This document shows, one piece after another, positions 14,911-23,843 of a DNA stretch of 46,471 nt (the first letter of the stretch is position 1; every line of letters begins with the position of its first letter). A program made the position numbers and the translations under genes. Source of the DNA: Bacteroidales bacterium (GTDB lineage Bacteria > Bacteroidota > Bacteroidia > Bacteroidales > VadinHA17); assembly GCA_024762655.1 (NCBI GenBank), contig JANTHB010000019.1, positions 1 through 46,471 of the forward strand, written 5' to 3'. Below the pieces are notes generated by a model, which did not search any database, was not told the origin of the DNA, and worked only from the letters and a program-made list of their open reading frames with translations.

Positions 14911-17372
14911 AATATCCGCGGGATGAAATAAGGAACGATTTCAGGACCATGAGGCCTTTGTTTCAACGCATTTTAATACAACTTGCATTTATTGTGGATA
15001 AGACAAAAGAGAAAGGGATGAGGAGGCTTTTTTTGAAAAAATGCATGGTTCTGCCGGGCGTCCTCTTCCTGATGCTTCCCCTTACTGCTCTATCTCAGCC
15101 ATGGCCCGGCCAGGTTGTACAAGGGAATGCCCGCCGGTACCGTGAATCGCTTTTTCTTCAGACCGACCGTGATATTTATATTTCAGGAGAAAAGGTTTGG
15201 TTTAAGGTGTACAAGCTGAATGCAGGCGACGGAACCCCCGACAATTATAGCCGGGTGGTCTATCTGGAGCTTTTGAACAGATCAGGATACCCGGTGAATC
15301 AAATCAGGATCGCAATAAAAAAAGCCTCTGCAGCTTCAGGTTTCAGATTGTCAGATACGTTGAGTACCGGCAAATACCTTCTCCGGGCTTATACCAATTG
15401 GATGAAAAATTTCAGCCAGTCGGAATTTGCCTTTAAAACCATTTCCGTTTTTAATCCCGGCCAGGCGCCGGAAGATATCTACAGAAAGGATCCGGAAACA
15501 GACACTTTGTTCTTTTTCCCTGAGGACGGAAAATACGTTGCGGGAATCAACACCAAAGTCAGGGTTAGCGCCTGTAATGCCCTACATGACCCCCTGCCCG
15601 TTTCCGGGGCATTGATCAACCGGGAGGGAGATACCGTCTGTGCGGTTTCCACGCCCGGAAACGGACCCGGTTTTTTTTCTTTTATCCCCCGAATCGGCGA
15701 ACAGTACCGGTTTATATATCAGGATGCCACGGGGAACAAAAACACGTATCTTCCGGGTACCATAGATTCAGCCGGAATCAAACTGATAGCAAAAACGGAG
15801 CACAACCCATCCTTCCTGGATTTCTCTGTCGTTTCCTCTCCTGCCCGGCAGACAGGGGCCTGTTATCTGTTTGTTAGAAAAGGAGGGATATACCAACTGT
15901 TAAGAAGCATAGAACCAGCGAAAGACAGGAACTTTACCTTGAAGAAAAAGCGATTGCCGGAAGGAATATCCGAAATCATCCTGGCAGATAAGAACGGGGA
16001 TATTCGCAGTGTCCGGCGGATTTACAACCCTCCGGAAGACCGTATCCTTATCGGGGTTCGCTTTGATAAAAAAAGCTACGGCCCCAGGGAACGGGTCCGC
16101 GTAACCATCCGGACCACCCGCGGGACATCCACGCCGGTCAAAGCAAATCTGACCGTGGCAATTGCAAAATCGGGATTAATAAACGAAACAAGAAATAACA
16201 TCAGAGACCGAGATGCATTCCGGACCTTCTTTCTGTCAGGGATCACAGACACCCGGCATATAAACATCCGTGATTTTCCGGACCTCTTGCCTTTTGGGCC
16301 ATTCGACAAGGAAGTCTCTGACATCCTGCGTTTTCATCCCATCCATTATTATCCCGAACTGGAAAACAAGCTGATCTCGGGAAAAATCACAGACTTTTCA
16401 TCGGGAGTACCTCTGCGCCGGGCGGAAATATTTTTCTCTTATGTGGACAAAACAGCACGCTGTCGTATCTTCAGTACAGACAGCAGCGGGAACTTCTTCA
16501 TTAACATCAATGAAACAGGGTCCCGTGAGTTGGTTATACAACCTTATCAATCCGAAATAAAAAACTATTATGTTGAACTCCGTCAGGATTTTCTGCCCGG
16601 AGCACATCATCCTCTGCCCGGATCTTATTTCCCCGACACTTCCCGACTGAAAATACTGGAGAATGCGGTCCTCACCAAACAAATAGAAGATATTTTCAGC
16701 TCCGGCCGGGCAGGATCGGAAAATCCGGAGAAATATCGCTACTACAGTTTTTACGGAGAACCTGTCCACAGGGTTGTATTGTCGGATTATATTCCTTTAT
16801 CAGATGTAAGGGAAGTCCTTAAAGAAATCGTTCCCTGGGTTTCTGTACATAAGAGAAAAGGAAAGACTGTTTTCCGGATGTACAGTGATATTATGGATAT
16901 TCCGTTAAGCGATCCGCTGGTACTCGTTGACGGCACCCCGTTCACCGACCTGGATCAGTTGCTTAAGGTGCCCGCTTCAGGGATACAGGCTATCGATGTG
17001 ATCAATCTCCGGTACTTTTTTGGCCGGCATGTTTTTAACGGGATCATTCATTTTATCACAACCAAAGGAAATATGGAGCCGCTGGAACTGGACCCCGGCA
17101 TTTTCCGGGTGGATTATCCCGTTCTGGATCGCCCCCGGATTGCCCGTTTTCCGGAATATCATACTGAAACGGTCCCTGACCGCAGGCGTCCGGACTTCCG
17201 GAATACGCTTTACTGGAATCCCAACCTGGAAACCGGCGATGACGGCACCGTGACCTTTGAATTTTACACCTCTGATGAGCCCGGAGATTACAGGGTGTTT
17301 GTTGAGGGAATTTCTCCGGATGGGATAACCGGAAAGAGCAGTTACCGGCTAAAAGTCATCCCCGGACAATGA
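14907..17372 (+). CDS. Large exported MG2-domain protein with a C-terminal TonB-plug-like segment
   Basis: 821 residues from the ATG that overlaps the DUF4249 stop. A second candidate start is ATG 15018 (residue 38), where a typical signal peptide begins (MRRLFLKKCMVLPG onward, ending near ALSQ). The mature N-terminus holds a macroglobulin-like MG2 domain (SLFLQTDRDIYISGEKVWFK). Further beta-sandwich repeats follow. Near residues 669-715 a plug-like segment appears (PLVLVDGTPFTDLDQLL, then a GIIHFITTKG end) although no beta-barrel follows. The C-terminus (TVTFEFYTSDEPGDYRVFVEG) is again macroglobulin-like. It probably acts at the outer membrane with the receptor and DUF4249 protein. Function unknown. 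Confidence 0.75.
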   Translation: MKYPRDEIRNDFRTMRPLFQRILIQLAFIVDKTKEKGMRRLFLKKCMVLPGVLFLMLPLTALSQPWPGQVVQGNARRYRESLFLQTDRDIYISGEKVWFKVYKLNAGDGTPDNYSRVVYLELLNRSGYPVNQIRIAIKKASAASGFRLSDTLSTGKYLLRAYTNWMKNFSQSEFAFKTISVFNPGQAPEDIYRKDPETDTLFFFPEDGKYVAGINTKVRVSACNALHDPLPVSGALINREGDTVCAVSTPGNGPGFFSFIPRIGEQYRFIYQDATGNKNTYLPGTIDSAGIKLIAKTEHNPSFLDFSVVSSPARQTGACYLFVRKGGIYQLLRSIEPAKDRNFTLKKKRLPEGISEIILADKNGDIRSVRRIYNPPEDRILIGVRFDKKSYGPRERVRVTIRTTRGTSTPVKANLTVAIAKSGLINETRNNIRDRDAFRTFFLSGITDTRHINIRDFPDLLPFGPFDKEVSDILRFHPIHYYPELENKLISGKITDFSSGVPLRRAEIFFSYVDKTARCRIFSTDSSGNFFININETGSRELVIQPYQSEIKNYYVELRQDFLPGAHHPLPGSYFPDTSRLKILENAVLTKQIEDIFSSGRAGSENPEKYRYYSFYGEPVHRVVLSDYIPLSDVREVLKEIVPWVSVHKRKGKTVFRMYSDIMDIPLSDPLVLVDGTPFTDLDQLLKVPASGIQAIDVINLRYFFGRHVFNGIIHFITTKGNMEPLELDPGIFRVDYPVLDRPRIARFPEYHTETVPDRRRPDFRNTLYWNPNLETGDDGTVTFEFYTSDEPGDYRVFVEGISPDGITGKSSYRLKVIPGQ

Positions 17373-17652
17373 TCCACAGGCAGTAATCAGATTTTTCCGG
17401 TGAGGAAACGGGAGAGAAACGATCCATTTCCGGGAGCAGAAATTTTTCAGCGTCCTCCGGGGCATGAATGAGATCCTGTTGTTGGGTTTTCATAAGATAG
17501 CTCCGTCTATTTAGCACATATTCTGCATATTATAAAATGCAGAGGTATGGCATGATATGTGAGAATAAAAATAGTTACAGCATTATCCCTTACATAACAG
17601 AAAATTATAGTACCGGTGCACCCTTTTACACCTGAGGTCTTAGGCTTCTCAT

Positions 17653-18543
17653 CTACTTTTTGAAATCTTTAGGCTTATTCAGGACAAAAGTACGCGTCAG
17701 GTTAAAGCCAATAAGAATATCTCCTGTGAGCCAGTTACCAGTAGTGCCTGGAATAAAGTTTTGTCCGGTAATTCCCTGTGAATTGGAGACATACATCTGG
17801 AAAACATGTCCGCCGGTCTCCACGTCAAAGCCAACGGAGAAAGTATTATGAAATTCTGATGCCGTTTGTTTCGAGAAGACATAAAAATATTCCGCATTGA
17901 AGCTGGTATGTTTACTTATTTTGGAACGTCCTCCTGCACCTAATGCCCAAATATTGTTATCATCTAGAGGGGTTTCCACCAGGTTGCGGTGAACCAGACT
18001 CGGCGAAATCTGGAGTGAGATACCCGGAGTCAATTTTCGGGCAACAAGTATTTGGTTCAGGTATACCAACCGGTTGGTAAAATAATAATTAATAGTTTTA
18101 TCGGGCAGTCTCAAGGTATTTATCCCTATAGAGCCAAAATAGCTCACAGAAAACGGCAGATTCTTTTTACCTGAGCTTTGCCTCAATATTTTCATTTTAA
18201 TATTTCCGTCATAGATTTTTCCGTAAGAACTTCGCCCAATTCCTACCATAAGCCAATCGGTAATGCCGTACTCATACCCAAGCCGAATGGTAGCCTGATC
18301 CAGGCCAAAAAAATCATACGCTCCCTTATTGACATAACCAAAATGGTGTTGAATAACAAAAATCAAGTTCCCTTTGCCAGGGTTCTCCACAGATTGCCCC
18401 AGTACGACACGGGTCGTTTTAAAGGTTGCCTGTGTGTAAATTGCTTGTGGGGGCGAGTCAAAAAGGCTCATCAGACTGTCTTGGGAAAAGAGTGGTGAGT
18501 TTGACAAAAGGGTCAGGATGATAACAAATATGATCTGTTTCAT
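17653..18543 (-). CDS. DUF5777 family outer-membrane beta-barrel protein
   Basis: A 296-residue exported protein with signal peptide MKQIIFVIILTLLSNSPLFS. Alternating hydrophobic and aromatic strands run throughout (QHHFGYVNKGAYDFFGLD, IRLGYEYGITDWLMVGIGRS) and the end is a beta-strand, as expected for a small barrel. The pattern fits DUF5777. It is the last gene of a minus-strand cluster with cytochromes, a Rieske protein and YceI, and starts six bases after YceI ends. In such clusters the barrel may link exported redox proteins to the cell surface, but this is inference. Confidence 0.75.
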   Translation of the reverse strand: MKQIIFVIILTLLSNSPLFSQDSLMSLFDSPPQAIYTQATFKTTRVVLGQSVENPGKGNLIFVIQHHFGYVNKGAYDFFGLDQATIRLGYEYGITDWLMVGIGRSSYGKIYDGNIKMKILRQSSGKKNLPFSVSYFGSIGINTLRLPDKTINYYFTNRLVYLNQILVARKLTPGISLQISPSLVHRNLVETPLDDNNIWALGAGGRSKISKHTSFNAEYFYVFSKQTASEFHNTFSVGFDVETGGHVFQMYVSNSQGITGQNFIPGTTGNWLTGDILIGFNLTRTFVLNKPKDFKK

Positions 18544-18548
18544 ATCTG

Positions 18549-19097
18549 CTATTTTAAAGGTTTCAAATAGATGTCAGGCGTGATCTCAACTTTCTCGGCA
18601 ATTTTGCCAGTCACCGCACCGGGAATTGATATACCATAATCTCCGATCTTCAAGTAAAATCTTGCCCTGGCAATAATTCCATCGTTAGTTACCGTGAAAA
18701 CACCCTTTACCTTCACAGGTCGTGTTTTCCCATGAATAGTCAAATCCCCCTCGATAGTGGCCGGGTAAGCGCCCGGTGAAGAGAATTTAATATCCTTGAG
18801 ATTTACAATTTTCCCCTTAAAAGTAGCATTAGGGTACTTATCGCTTTCCACATATTCTTCATTGAAATGTTCCTGCATAAGCGCTTTTTCAAATACAAAA
18901 GAGCGCATCAGTATTTTCACGACAAAAAGACCTGATTCTGTATCCATGGCACAGTTAACCTGCTTATTCAGTGCTTCAATCTTTTCCAGAGGGGCGTCCG
19001 AATAAAAGCTCACCTGGCCGGCTTTGGTCATGTATCGCTGCGCAAACAAGGGGGTTACTAAAATAACTAAGAGTATTGAAAGAATTGATTTTTTCAT
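18549..19097 (-). CDS. YceI family periplasmic protein
   Basis: 182 residues with signal peptide MKKSILSILLVILVTPLFAQ. The mature part is a lipocalin-like YceI fold: AGQVSFYSDAPLEKIEAL, SFVFEKALMQEHFNEEYVES with KYPNATFKGKI, then EGDLTIHGKTRPVKVKGVFT and a C-terminal strand pair. YceI proteins bind long isoprenoid or fatty molecules; in several bacteria they sit beside cytochromes. The start overlaps the stop of the OB-fold gene by four bases, so translation is coupled. Confidence 0.85.
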   Translation of the reverse strand: MKKSILSILLVILVTPLFAQRYMTKAGQVSFYSDAPLEKIEALNKQVNCAMDTESGLFVVKILMRSFVFEKALMQEHFNEEYVESDKYPNATFKGKIVNLKDIKFSSPGAYPATIEGDLTIHGKTRPVKVKGVFTVTNDGIIARARFYLKIGDYGISIPGAVTGKIAEKVEITPDIYLKPLK

Positions 19098-19537
19098 TGA
19101 ATTACCTTTTTATTTTTTAAAATAGAGCAATCTTCGAGAATGACATCAGTGCCGTTATAACCTGAACAAAAGCCTTTGATGTAAAGGGTATCGTGAAGAG
19201 ACAAACGTGATGCCTCCTTCCTGTAACCGGGAAGGACAGTACAGCGAATACCTTCATCACCAAACATCCCTTTCTGAAAAGCAAAAACCACCACGACCAG
19301 AGAGTCGGTATGTTCAATTTTTGAAGGAATCCCAAAGATTTCCAACACCTTCCCTCCTTCGGCTGCTTTTGGATTGGTTTTGAAGTTTTGATAACATTGC
19401 CGGGCACTTTCAACAATATCAGGCTTGGCTTTTTCAAAATCGCGGTGGGGTTTGTTGTACACAAAAATCCACACGTAAGCGGCGGCAAGCAAAACTACCA
19501 CCCCGGCATAAATACCTATTTTAATTATTTTTTTCAT
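19094..19537 (-). CDS. Membrane-anchored OB-fold (tRNA_anti-like) protein
   Basis: 147 residues with one N-terminal membrane helix (about residues 7-25) and a periplasmic part. The part from about 45 to the end (IVESARQCYQNFKTNP, GKVLEIFGIPSKI, ASRLSLHDTLYIKGFCSGYNG, DVILEDCSI) follows the tRNA_anti-like OB-fold family seen in exported Bacteroidota proteins. Despite the family name an RNA role is unlikely outside the cytoplasm. It lies between the Rieske gene and YceI and is probably part of the same transcript. Confidence 0.7.
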   Translation of the reverse strand: MKKIIKIGIYAGVVVLLAAAYVWIFVYNKPHRDFEKAKPDIVESARQCYQNFKTNPKAAEGGKVLEIFGIPSKIEHTDSLVVVVFAFQKGMFGDEGIRCTVLPGYRKEASRLSLHDTLYIKGFCSGYNGTDVILEDCSILKNKKVIQ

Positions 19538-19630
19538 TATCTCTCAACTTATTTCTGTCCGGCAGAACCAGGGTGAAATTATCATTCCGGAAGCAGGATT
19601 TAAAGTATCTACCCTGTTCTCTCCACTCGT

Positions 19631-20044
19631 TCAGCCAATAACTGTTAAAATATTTCCGTGCTTGGTTACCGTATATTTTTTAAGTGGTGCGGATGGGGGC
19701 CCCCCCAGAACATTTCCCGTCAAATCAAAAACACCCCTATGACAGGGACAAACCAGTTCTTTGTTACTACTCTTATAAGACACACTACACCCTTGATGAG
19801 TACAGATATCCGAAAGGGCAAGGTAAGTCCCCCCATCATTTATAACTATTACATTGTGCGAAATCACAAAACCACCGGAATTGTTCAGCACGTTGTTTGC
19901 CGTGGAAGAAAGGTCCAACGTAAAGTTCACCGGATCTCCCGGCTTCAAATTCGATTTAGAACAACTCTCCAGAAACATAGAATTACCTGTCAGGCCAAGA
20001 GCAGCCATGGTAACAGAGGTCTTTAAAAATCTTTTTCTATCCAT
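19631..20044 (-). CDS. Rieske [2Fe-2S] lipoprotein
   Basis: A 137-residue exported iron-sulfur protein. The start MDRKRFLKTSVTMAALGL resembles Tat-type signals (RKRFLK), and Cys28 is in a lipobox-like context. The cluster ligands are all present: CTHQGC (C81, H83) and CPCHRG (C99, H102), with C86 and C101 as the disulfide pair. The mature length of about 110 residues is that of a stand-alone Rieske domain. It lies just downstream of two haem-binding lipoprotein genes, so it could accept or donate electrons to them. No bc1 partner (cytochrome b) is in the window. Confidence 0.9.
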   Translation of the reverse strand: MDRKRFLKTSVTMAALGLTGNSMFLESCSKSNLKPGDPVNFTLDLSSTANNVLNNSGGFVISHNVIVINDGGTYLALSDICTHQGCSVSYKSSNKELVCPCHRGVFDLTGNVLGGPPSAPLKKYTVTKHGNILTVIG

Positions 20045-20124
20045 AATACAGGCACTTTAAAATGAATGAATGTATGAGTTTTTATGGTCCACCCCTCTCA
20101 TGTGTTTAATGAGCCGGGGGACAA

Positions 20125-20499
20125 CTAATTGTTTGGGGTTCCATCATTTACCCATTTTTCTATTTTATTAATTTTGCAACTGCTGAGCTTAGCCCCGTCT
20201 TTAGGCATAGGAGAATATCCGGGGTTATGTCGAACAGACCCTACCAGTTTCCCATTTTTAGCCACGATAACCACATCGTTGTAATTTTCTAACGCAACAT
20301 TTCCACCGGGAGAATCACCACTGTGACAGCCCGTGCATTGTGCTTTGAGAACCGGCCATACATCAACTGAATAGGTGACCTGTGTGGTGTCACACGGGGC
20401 AGAGGGATATAAATCCTGATAATTGTCGTTATAGCAGGAGGGAACAATTAGAATTCCCATCACCATGATAATCCCAAATTTAATTGTTCGGAGTTCCAT
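20125..20499 (-). CDS. Monohaem c-type cytochrome lipoprotein
   Basis: 124 residues with an N-terminal lipoprotein signal ending at Cys22. One haem site, CTGCH, lies in VLKAQCTGCHSGDSPGG near residue 60, and the distal ligand is probably the Met of SPMPKDGAKLSSC. The domain is closely similar to the CXXCH modules of the larger cytochrome upstream, so it looks like a single detached module. Its start overlaps the upstream gene by about 20 bases. Exported, likely outer-membrane anchored. Probably part of an electron-transfer chain with the Rieske protein. Confidence 0.85.
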   Translation of the reverse strand: MELRTIKFGIIMVMGILIVPSCYNDNYQDLYPSAPCDTTQVTYSVDVWPVLKAQCTGCHSGDSPGGNVALENYNDVVIVAKNGKLVGSVRHNPGYSPMPKDGAKLSSCKINKIEKWVNDGTPNN

Positions 20500-21814
20500 T
20501 GCCTATCCAGATTTTAAAAATTGCTAAAGTACAGTCTGATAACTTATTGGCATTTTTTGGCATGGGCGAAAAACCCGTGTCGTGATTGATACTACCCCAG
20601 AGTTTCCCATTATTCGCTACTGCCACGAGTTCATCATAATTTCGGAGGAAAATACCTCCCCCAGGATTGCTTCCGCTGTGACATCCAAGACAATAGGTCT
20701 CAACCAGAGGTAAAATATTGTTTTTAAAACCAACATTTGTTGTGTCACACGCATCACACATGTTGTTGAGGGCACCCTGCAAAACCCAGTTTTTTACCAG
20801 AATTTTTTGATCTGTGGTAAAGGGAGCTCTTGGCGGAGGAGGCATTATGTCTGCCTGGATTCCCTGACCTGATTTGGTGGATTTATCATCATCGCCTCCA
20901 CCAGACAGGATAGTGTACAGCTTACTGCCATCAGGATTTCCAGCGATCACCCCACCTGTGCTTAGAATGGATTGGTAATCGGTCAGTTGAACTCCCTTTT
21001 CCCGGGTGATAGCATCATGGCATCCAGATACTGCGCAACTTGACTGGAGAAGGGGTAATACCTCATTCTTAAAATAAACGGTATCAGGATCACAGGCTCT
21101 TCCTGTGCCGCTACCTGTGAGCGTAGTATCACGTGTCCAAATAGCCAGAGTGGTAATTTCGCAATCGCTCAATTTGTTTCCGCCATAGGGCATGGGAGCA
21201 AAACCGGCATCGTGACGAACAGACCCCAGTAACGCGCCATTGTCTATTAAAAGAGCAAGCTGATCAAAGTTGGTCAGGTCAATCCCCCCTGAAGTACTTG
21301 CCCCGCTGTGGCATCCGTAACAATATTTCCGGAAAATCGGTTCAACACTTCCCGGGAAAATAACCTGGGATGTATCGCAAACAGAACTAATGCAGGCATT
21401 GTTCACGGCTCCCTGACTTATCCATGTTAGCAAAGCTTCTTGTTGGCTATGACTCCATGGAGAGGCAGGCGAAGGCGGCATTATGTCATCACCTCCTTTA
21501 CCCAAAACCCTGTATATTTTACTTTCTGCCGGATTTTGCAGATTGATGCCGCCGGTCTTCATTACAGCAGCATAATCAGTCAATACGACGTGGTGCATAC
21601 CTGTTATAGCATCATGACAGCCACTCACGGCACAAGAAGAGTTCAATAAGGGAAGAATATCATTCTGAAAATATACCGTGTCAGCTGAACAATTCTCACT
21701 CACCTTGGGCACATTGTCATAATAAACCCCCGGATTATGGGTACAACTTCCTATCCATAGAAATATGCAAACGAAAGCCAGTAACCCTGCTGCCTGAATT
21801 TTTCTATTTTTCAT
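20480..21814 (-). CDS. Tetrahaem c-type cytochrome lipoprotein with alternating CX4CH and CX2CH sites
   Basis: 444 residues from ATG 21814; the frame is open to 21871 but the lipoprotein signal (KIQAAGLLAFVCIFLWIGSC) needs the later start. Four modules follow one another: CAVSGCH (CX4CH), CYGCH (CX2CH), CAVSGCH, CLGCH. Each module ends with a Met-rich turn (DIMPP or PMP), the expected sixth haem ligand. The module pair is duplicated; for example SSCAVSGCHDAIT occurs twice. The first gene of the redox cluster; an electron-transfer role at the cell envelope is inferred. Haem number assumes that the CX4CH sites are filled. Confidence 0.85.
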   Translation of the reverse strand: MKNRKIQAAGLLAFVCIFLWIGSCTHNPGVYYDNVPKVSENCSADTVYFQNDILPLLNSSCAVSGCHDAITGMHHVVLTDYAAVMKTGGINLQNPAESKIYRVLGKGGDDIMPPSPASPWSHSQQEALLTWISQGAVNNACISSVCDTSQVIFPGSVEPIFRKYCYGCHSGASTSGGIDLTNFDQLALLIDNGALLGSVRHDAGFAPMPYGGNKLSDCEITTLAIWTRDTTLTGSGTGRACDPDTVYFKNEVLPLLQSSCAVSGCHDAITREKGVQLTDYQSILSTGGVIAGNPDGSKLYTILSGGGDDDKSTKSGQGIQADIMPPPPRAPFTTDQKILVKNWVLQGALNNMCDACDTTNVGFKNNILPLVETYCLGCHSGSNPGGGIFLRNYDELVAVANNGKLWGSINHDTGFSPMPKNANKLSDCTLAIFKIWIGNGTPNN

Positions 21815-22323
21815 GGATTTATTTTTAAGAATAAATAAATAAACATATTTATATATATTCATTAACTGCAAAAATCGCGATTAATTGCAAAGAATTAGGT
21901 GACTTTTGTTACAGGTCCGGCTTTATTCCACTATTTTTAACAAAATACCAGATTGTTACATTCTAAAGTTCAGAACTTCACAGGACATTCTATTTCTACC
22001 CAATAATAGATATCGCAAAAAAGAGTGCCAGGCATGCCGGCACGGATTGTCCCTGAAGGAGACATGACAGGAACCTCACAGGGTGTATTCTAAGGATTCA
22101 GCACCGTGCCGTCACCTGTCAGGGTTATTTCAAGTGCACCGAAATTTTGTGCAGTTTCTGCTCTCCCGGGAATAATTAACAGCATATATTTATCCAGGCG
22201 TTGAGGATCAGACCCAAGATAATGAACCATTTAATTCTCATGATTATCATACAACTATCTTGCAGTTCTCCAGAGGGCCCATCATCTTTTCAGACTTCAT
22301 CCCTCTCAACACCCCTGAGCTTA
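21815..22323. other. Non-coding gap of about 500 bases
   Basis: This gap lies upstream of the cytochrome operon and downstream of the fibronectin-like lipoprotein gene. It includes a hairpin GTGCC (22025-22029) / GGCAC (22039-22043) and a 46-codon frame on minus (22090-22230) ending in a plausible but unrecognised sequence. No convincing gene or clear promoter was found. Confidence 0.5.
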
Positions 22324-23625
22324 TCAGTCATCATCTGTATTTTTTATGCTTAATAAACTTATCCCCATAACCCGGAGTGCCGCGTTGAAAGTGCCGGGGA
22401 CTTCCCAGCCAAAGTTCATTCCCGTGATCTTCAAATCTCCCGGCACTGTGTTTCTGAATAATCCTTTTTCTCTCATCGCCTCAAGAGCTCTTAGGATTAA
22501 AGGTTTCAGGTTAATTTTTGTTTTATGCCACCGGCCATCATGCAGACTTACATTACCCCATATCTTTGCTTCCGGGACATCATATATATACATGCCCGTC
22601 CCTATATCCCATATAACAACTTCATGGTCTCTCAATATCAGATATCGATAATCATAAGAAGGAAGACCAAACCATATCCTCTGCCCGTAATCTTCAGACT
22701 TTTTGTTGTCATTCACCAGAATAAAATAAAAAGGCGACTGTGCCGTATGAATAGCCGGATCATAGGTTCCCGGAGCCATTTTGTTTTCACATTTCTCAAT
22801 TTTTATTTTCATGGTAAATTCCAAACGGTCTGTTTCCCCTACGTTAGGGCTTATATCATGAAAATCCTGAGCGATCAACAGATGTGGCCAGGGCTGACCG
22901 TTTACCCTTGCGCTGTCGTATTCCATCCCTGCATCCACTTCAAGCCAGAGGGAATGATCGGGGAATAGTATGATCTTTTTCCCTTCATTGATATAGGCAA
23001 GACCCCCGTCATGTTCTTCTGTCAGCGGGGTATCCGCCAGATCATATTTACTGTACCACTGGGCCAGTCTCCAGACAGGATGAGAACCATCTCCTCCAAA
23101 ATCAAGCGTATCTACATACGTTTTATTAAAGCCTCCCCCCTGCTGAACAATAGCAGGATCCAGCGGCGTCAGTGCAAACCCTCTCTTAAAGAAAAAATCC
23201 TGTATAATCTCGGTATAAACCTCCTTTACAGTATCTTTAATTTTCGTGCGAAAGAGGATATCATTCCCATATCCGATCGTACCATCACCGGTGACAGCAA
23301 AAGCCCGGACATAATAGGTAGTATCAGACAATAATCCTGTGATCTGACAAGAGAAGGATAGAGTTACTGAATCGATGGTTATTTTTGAATCCTCCAGGGT
23401 TGGGTTTTCGTCCAGTCCCCAACACACACCGGTTGTCATGATCTGTATTCCGGGACTTTCTATGATCGTACCACCACATATTGCAGACGTGTCGGTAATC
23501 CCGGTTGGATAACTTGTAAGCAGGCGGGGCACAACATCTGTTGCGGGCTTACTCTCATCACTACACGAAAGTATAGCCATGATCAGGATGGCCATCTCAA
23601 GAATATATACAGCTTTTTTTTTCAT
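22324..23625 (-). CDS. Lipoprotein with fibronectin type III-like domain, function unknown
   Basis: 433 residues. The lipoprotein signal is MKKKAVYILEMAILIMAILSC. Residues about 30-130 form a fibronectin III-like domain of the kind common in Bacteroidota surface proteins (ITDTSAICGGTI, GVCWGLDENPTL, TTYYVRAFAVTGDGTIGYGN). The remaining 300 residues are rich in Trp, Tyr and Asp (SHPVWRLAQWYSKYD) and may bind or act on glycan, but I recognise no catalytic motif. It is divergent from the sulfatase, with which it shares a 218-base intergenic region carrying an inverted repeat. Confidence 0.65.
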   Translation of the reverse strand: MKKKAVYILEMAILIMAILSCSDESKPATDVVPRLLTSYPTGITDTSAICGGTIIESPGIQIMTTGVCWGLDENPTLEDSKITIDSVTLSFSCQITGLLSDTTYYVRAFAVTGDGTIGYGNDILFRTKIKDTVKEVYTEIIQDFFFKRGFALTPLDPAIVQQGGGFNKTYVDTLDFGGDGSHPVWRLAQWYSKYDLADTPLTEEHDGGLAYINEGKKIILFPDHSLWLEVDAGMEYDSARVNGQPWPHLLIAQDFHDISPNVGETDRLEFTMKIKIEKCENKMAPGTYDPAIHTAQSPFYFILVNDNKKSEDYGQRIWFGLPSYDYRYLILRDHEVVIWDIGTGMYIYDVPEAKIWGNVSLHDGRWHKTKINLKPLILRALEAMREKGLFRNTVPGDLKITGMNFGWEVPGTFNAALRVMGISLLSIKNTDDD

Positions 23626-23700
23626 GCTCTTCTTTTTTTATCATGAAGTATCACTACTGACGAACTAAAATAATAAAAAGAAAGTTCTATGTTCATTTTT

Positions 23701-23720
23701 GTGGGTAAAAATAAACCCAC
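23701..23720. promoter_or_regulatory. Inverted repeat GTGGGT-N8-ACCCAC between divergent genes
   Basis: GTGGGT (23701-23706) and ACCCAC (23715-23720) form a palindrome in the control region shared by the fibronectin-like lipoprotein and the sulfatase. Another TTTACCC follows at 23722. It could be an operator for a glycan-responsive regulator. Confidence 0.4.
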
Positions 23721-23778
23721 ATTTACCCAGTACCTGACTGCAGGCGGGTGCACAATAAAAGATTTTTTCGAAATCTCT

Positions 23779-23812
23779 ATTGCATAATCCGGGTTTATTT
23801 TTTTTACCTTTA
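23779..23812 (+). promoter_or_regulatory. Possible promoter of the sulfatase gene
   Basis: ATTG (23779-23782) and TACCTTTA (23805-23812) are spaced by 22 bp. Each box has one mismatch to TTTG / TAnnTTTG. The start point would be about 25 bases before the ATG. Confidence 0.4.
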
Positions 23813-23843
23813 CCATCATTTCTAACCCAAAACCCTCCGCCTT

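Noticed and set aside
22090-22230. 46-codon minus-strand frame ending LTGDGTVLNP
   Set aside because: The end looks protein-like, but a stop directly precedes its ATG, it has no signal or family, and no promoter. It may be a gene remnant, too weak to call.
23622-23819. 65-codon minus frame upstream of the fibronectin-like lipoprotein
   Set aside because: Lies in AT-rich control DNA with a palindrome, overlaps the next start, and has no recognisable features.
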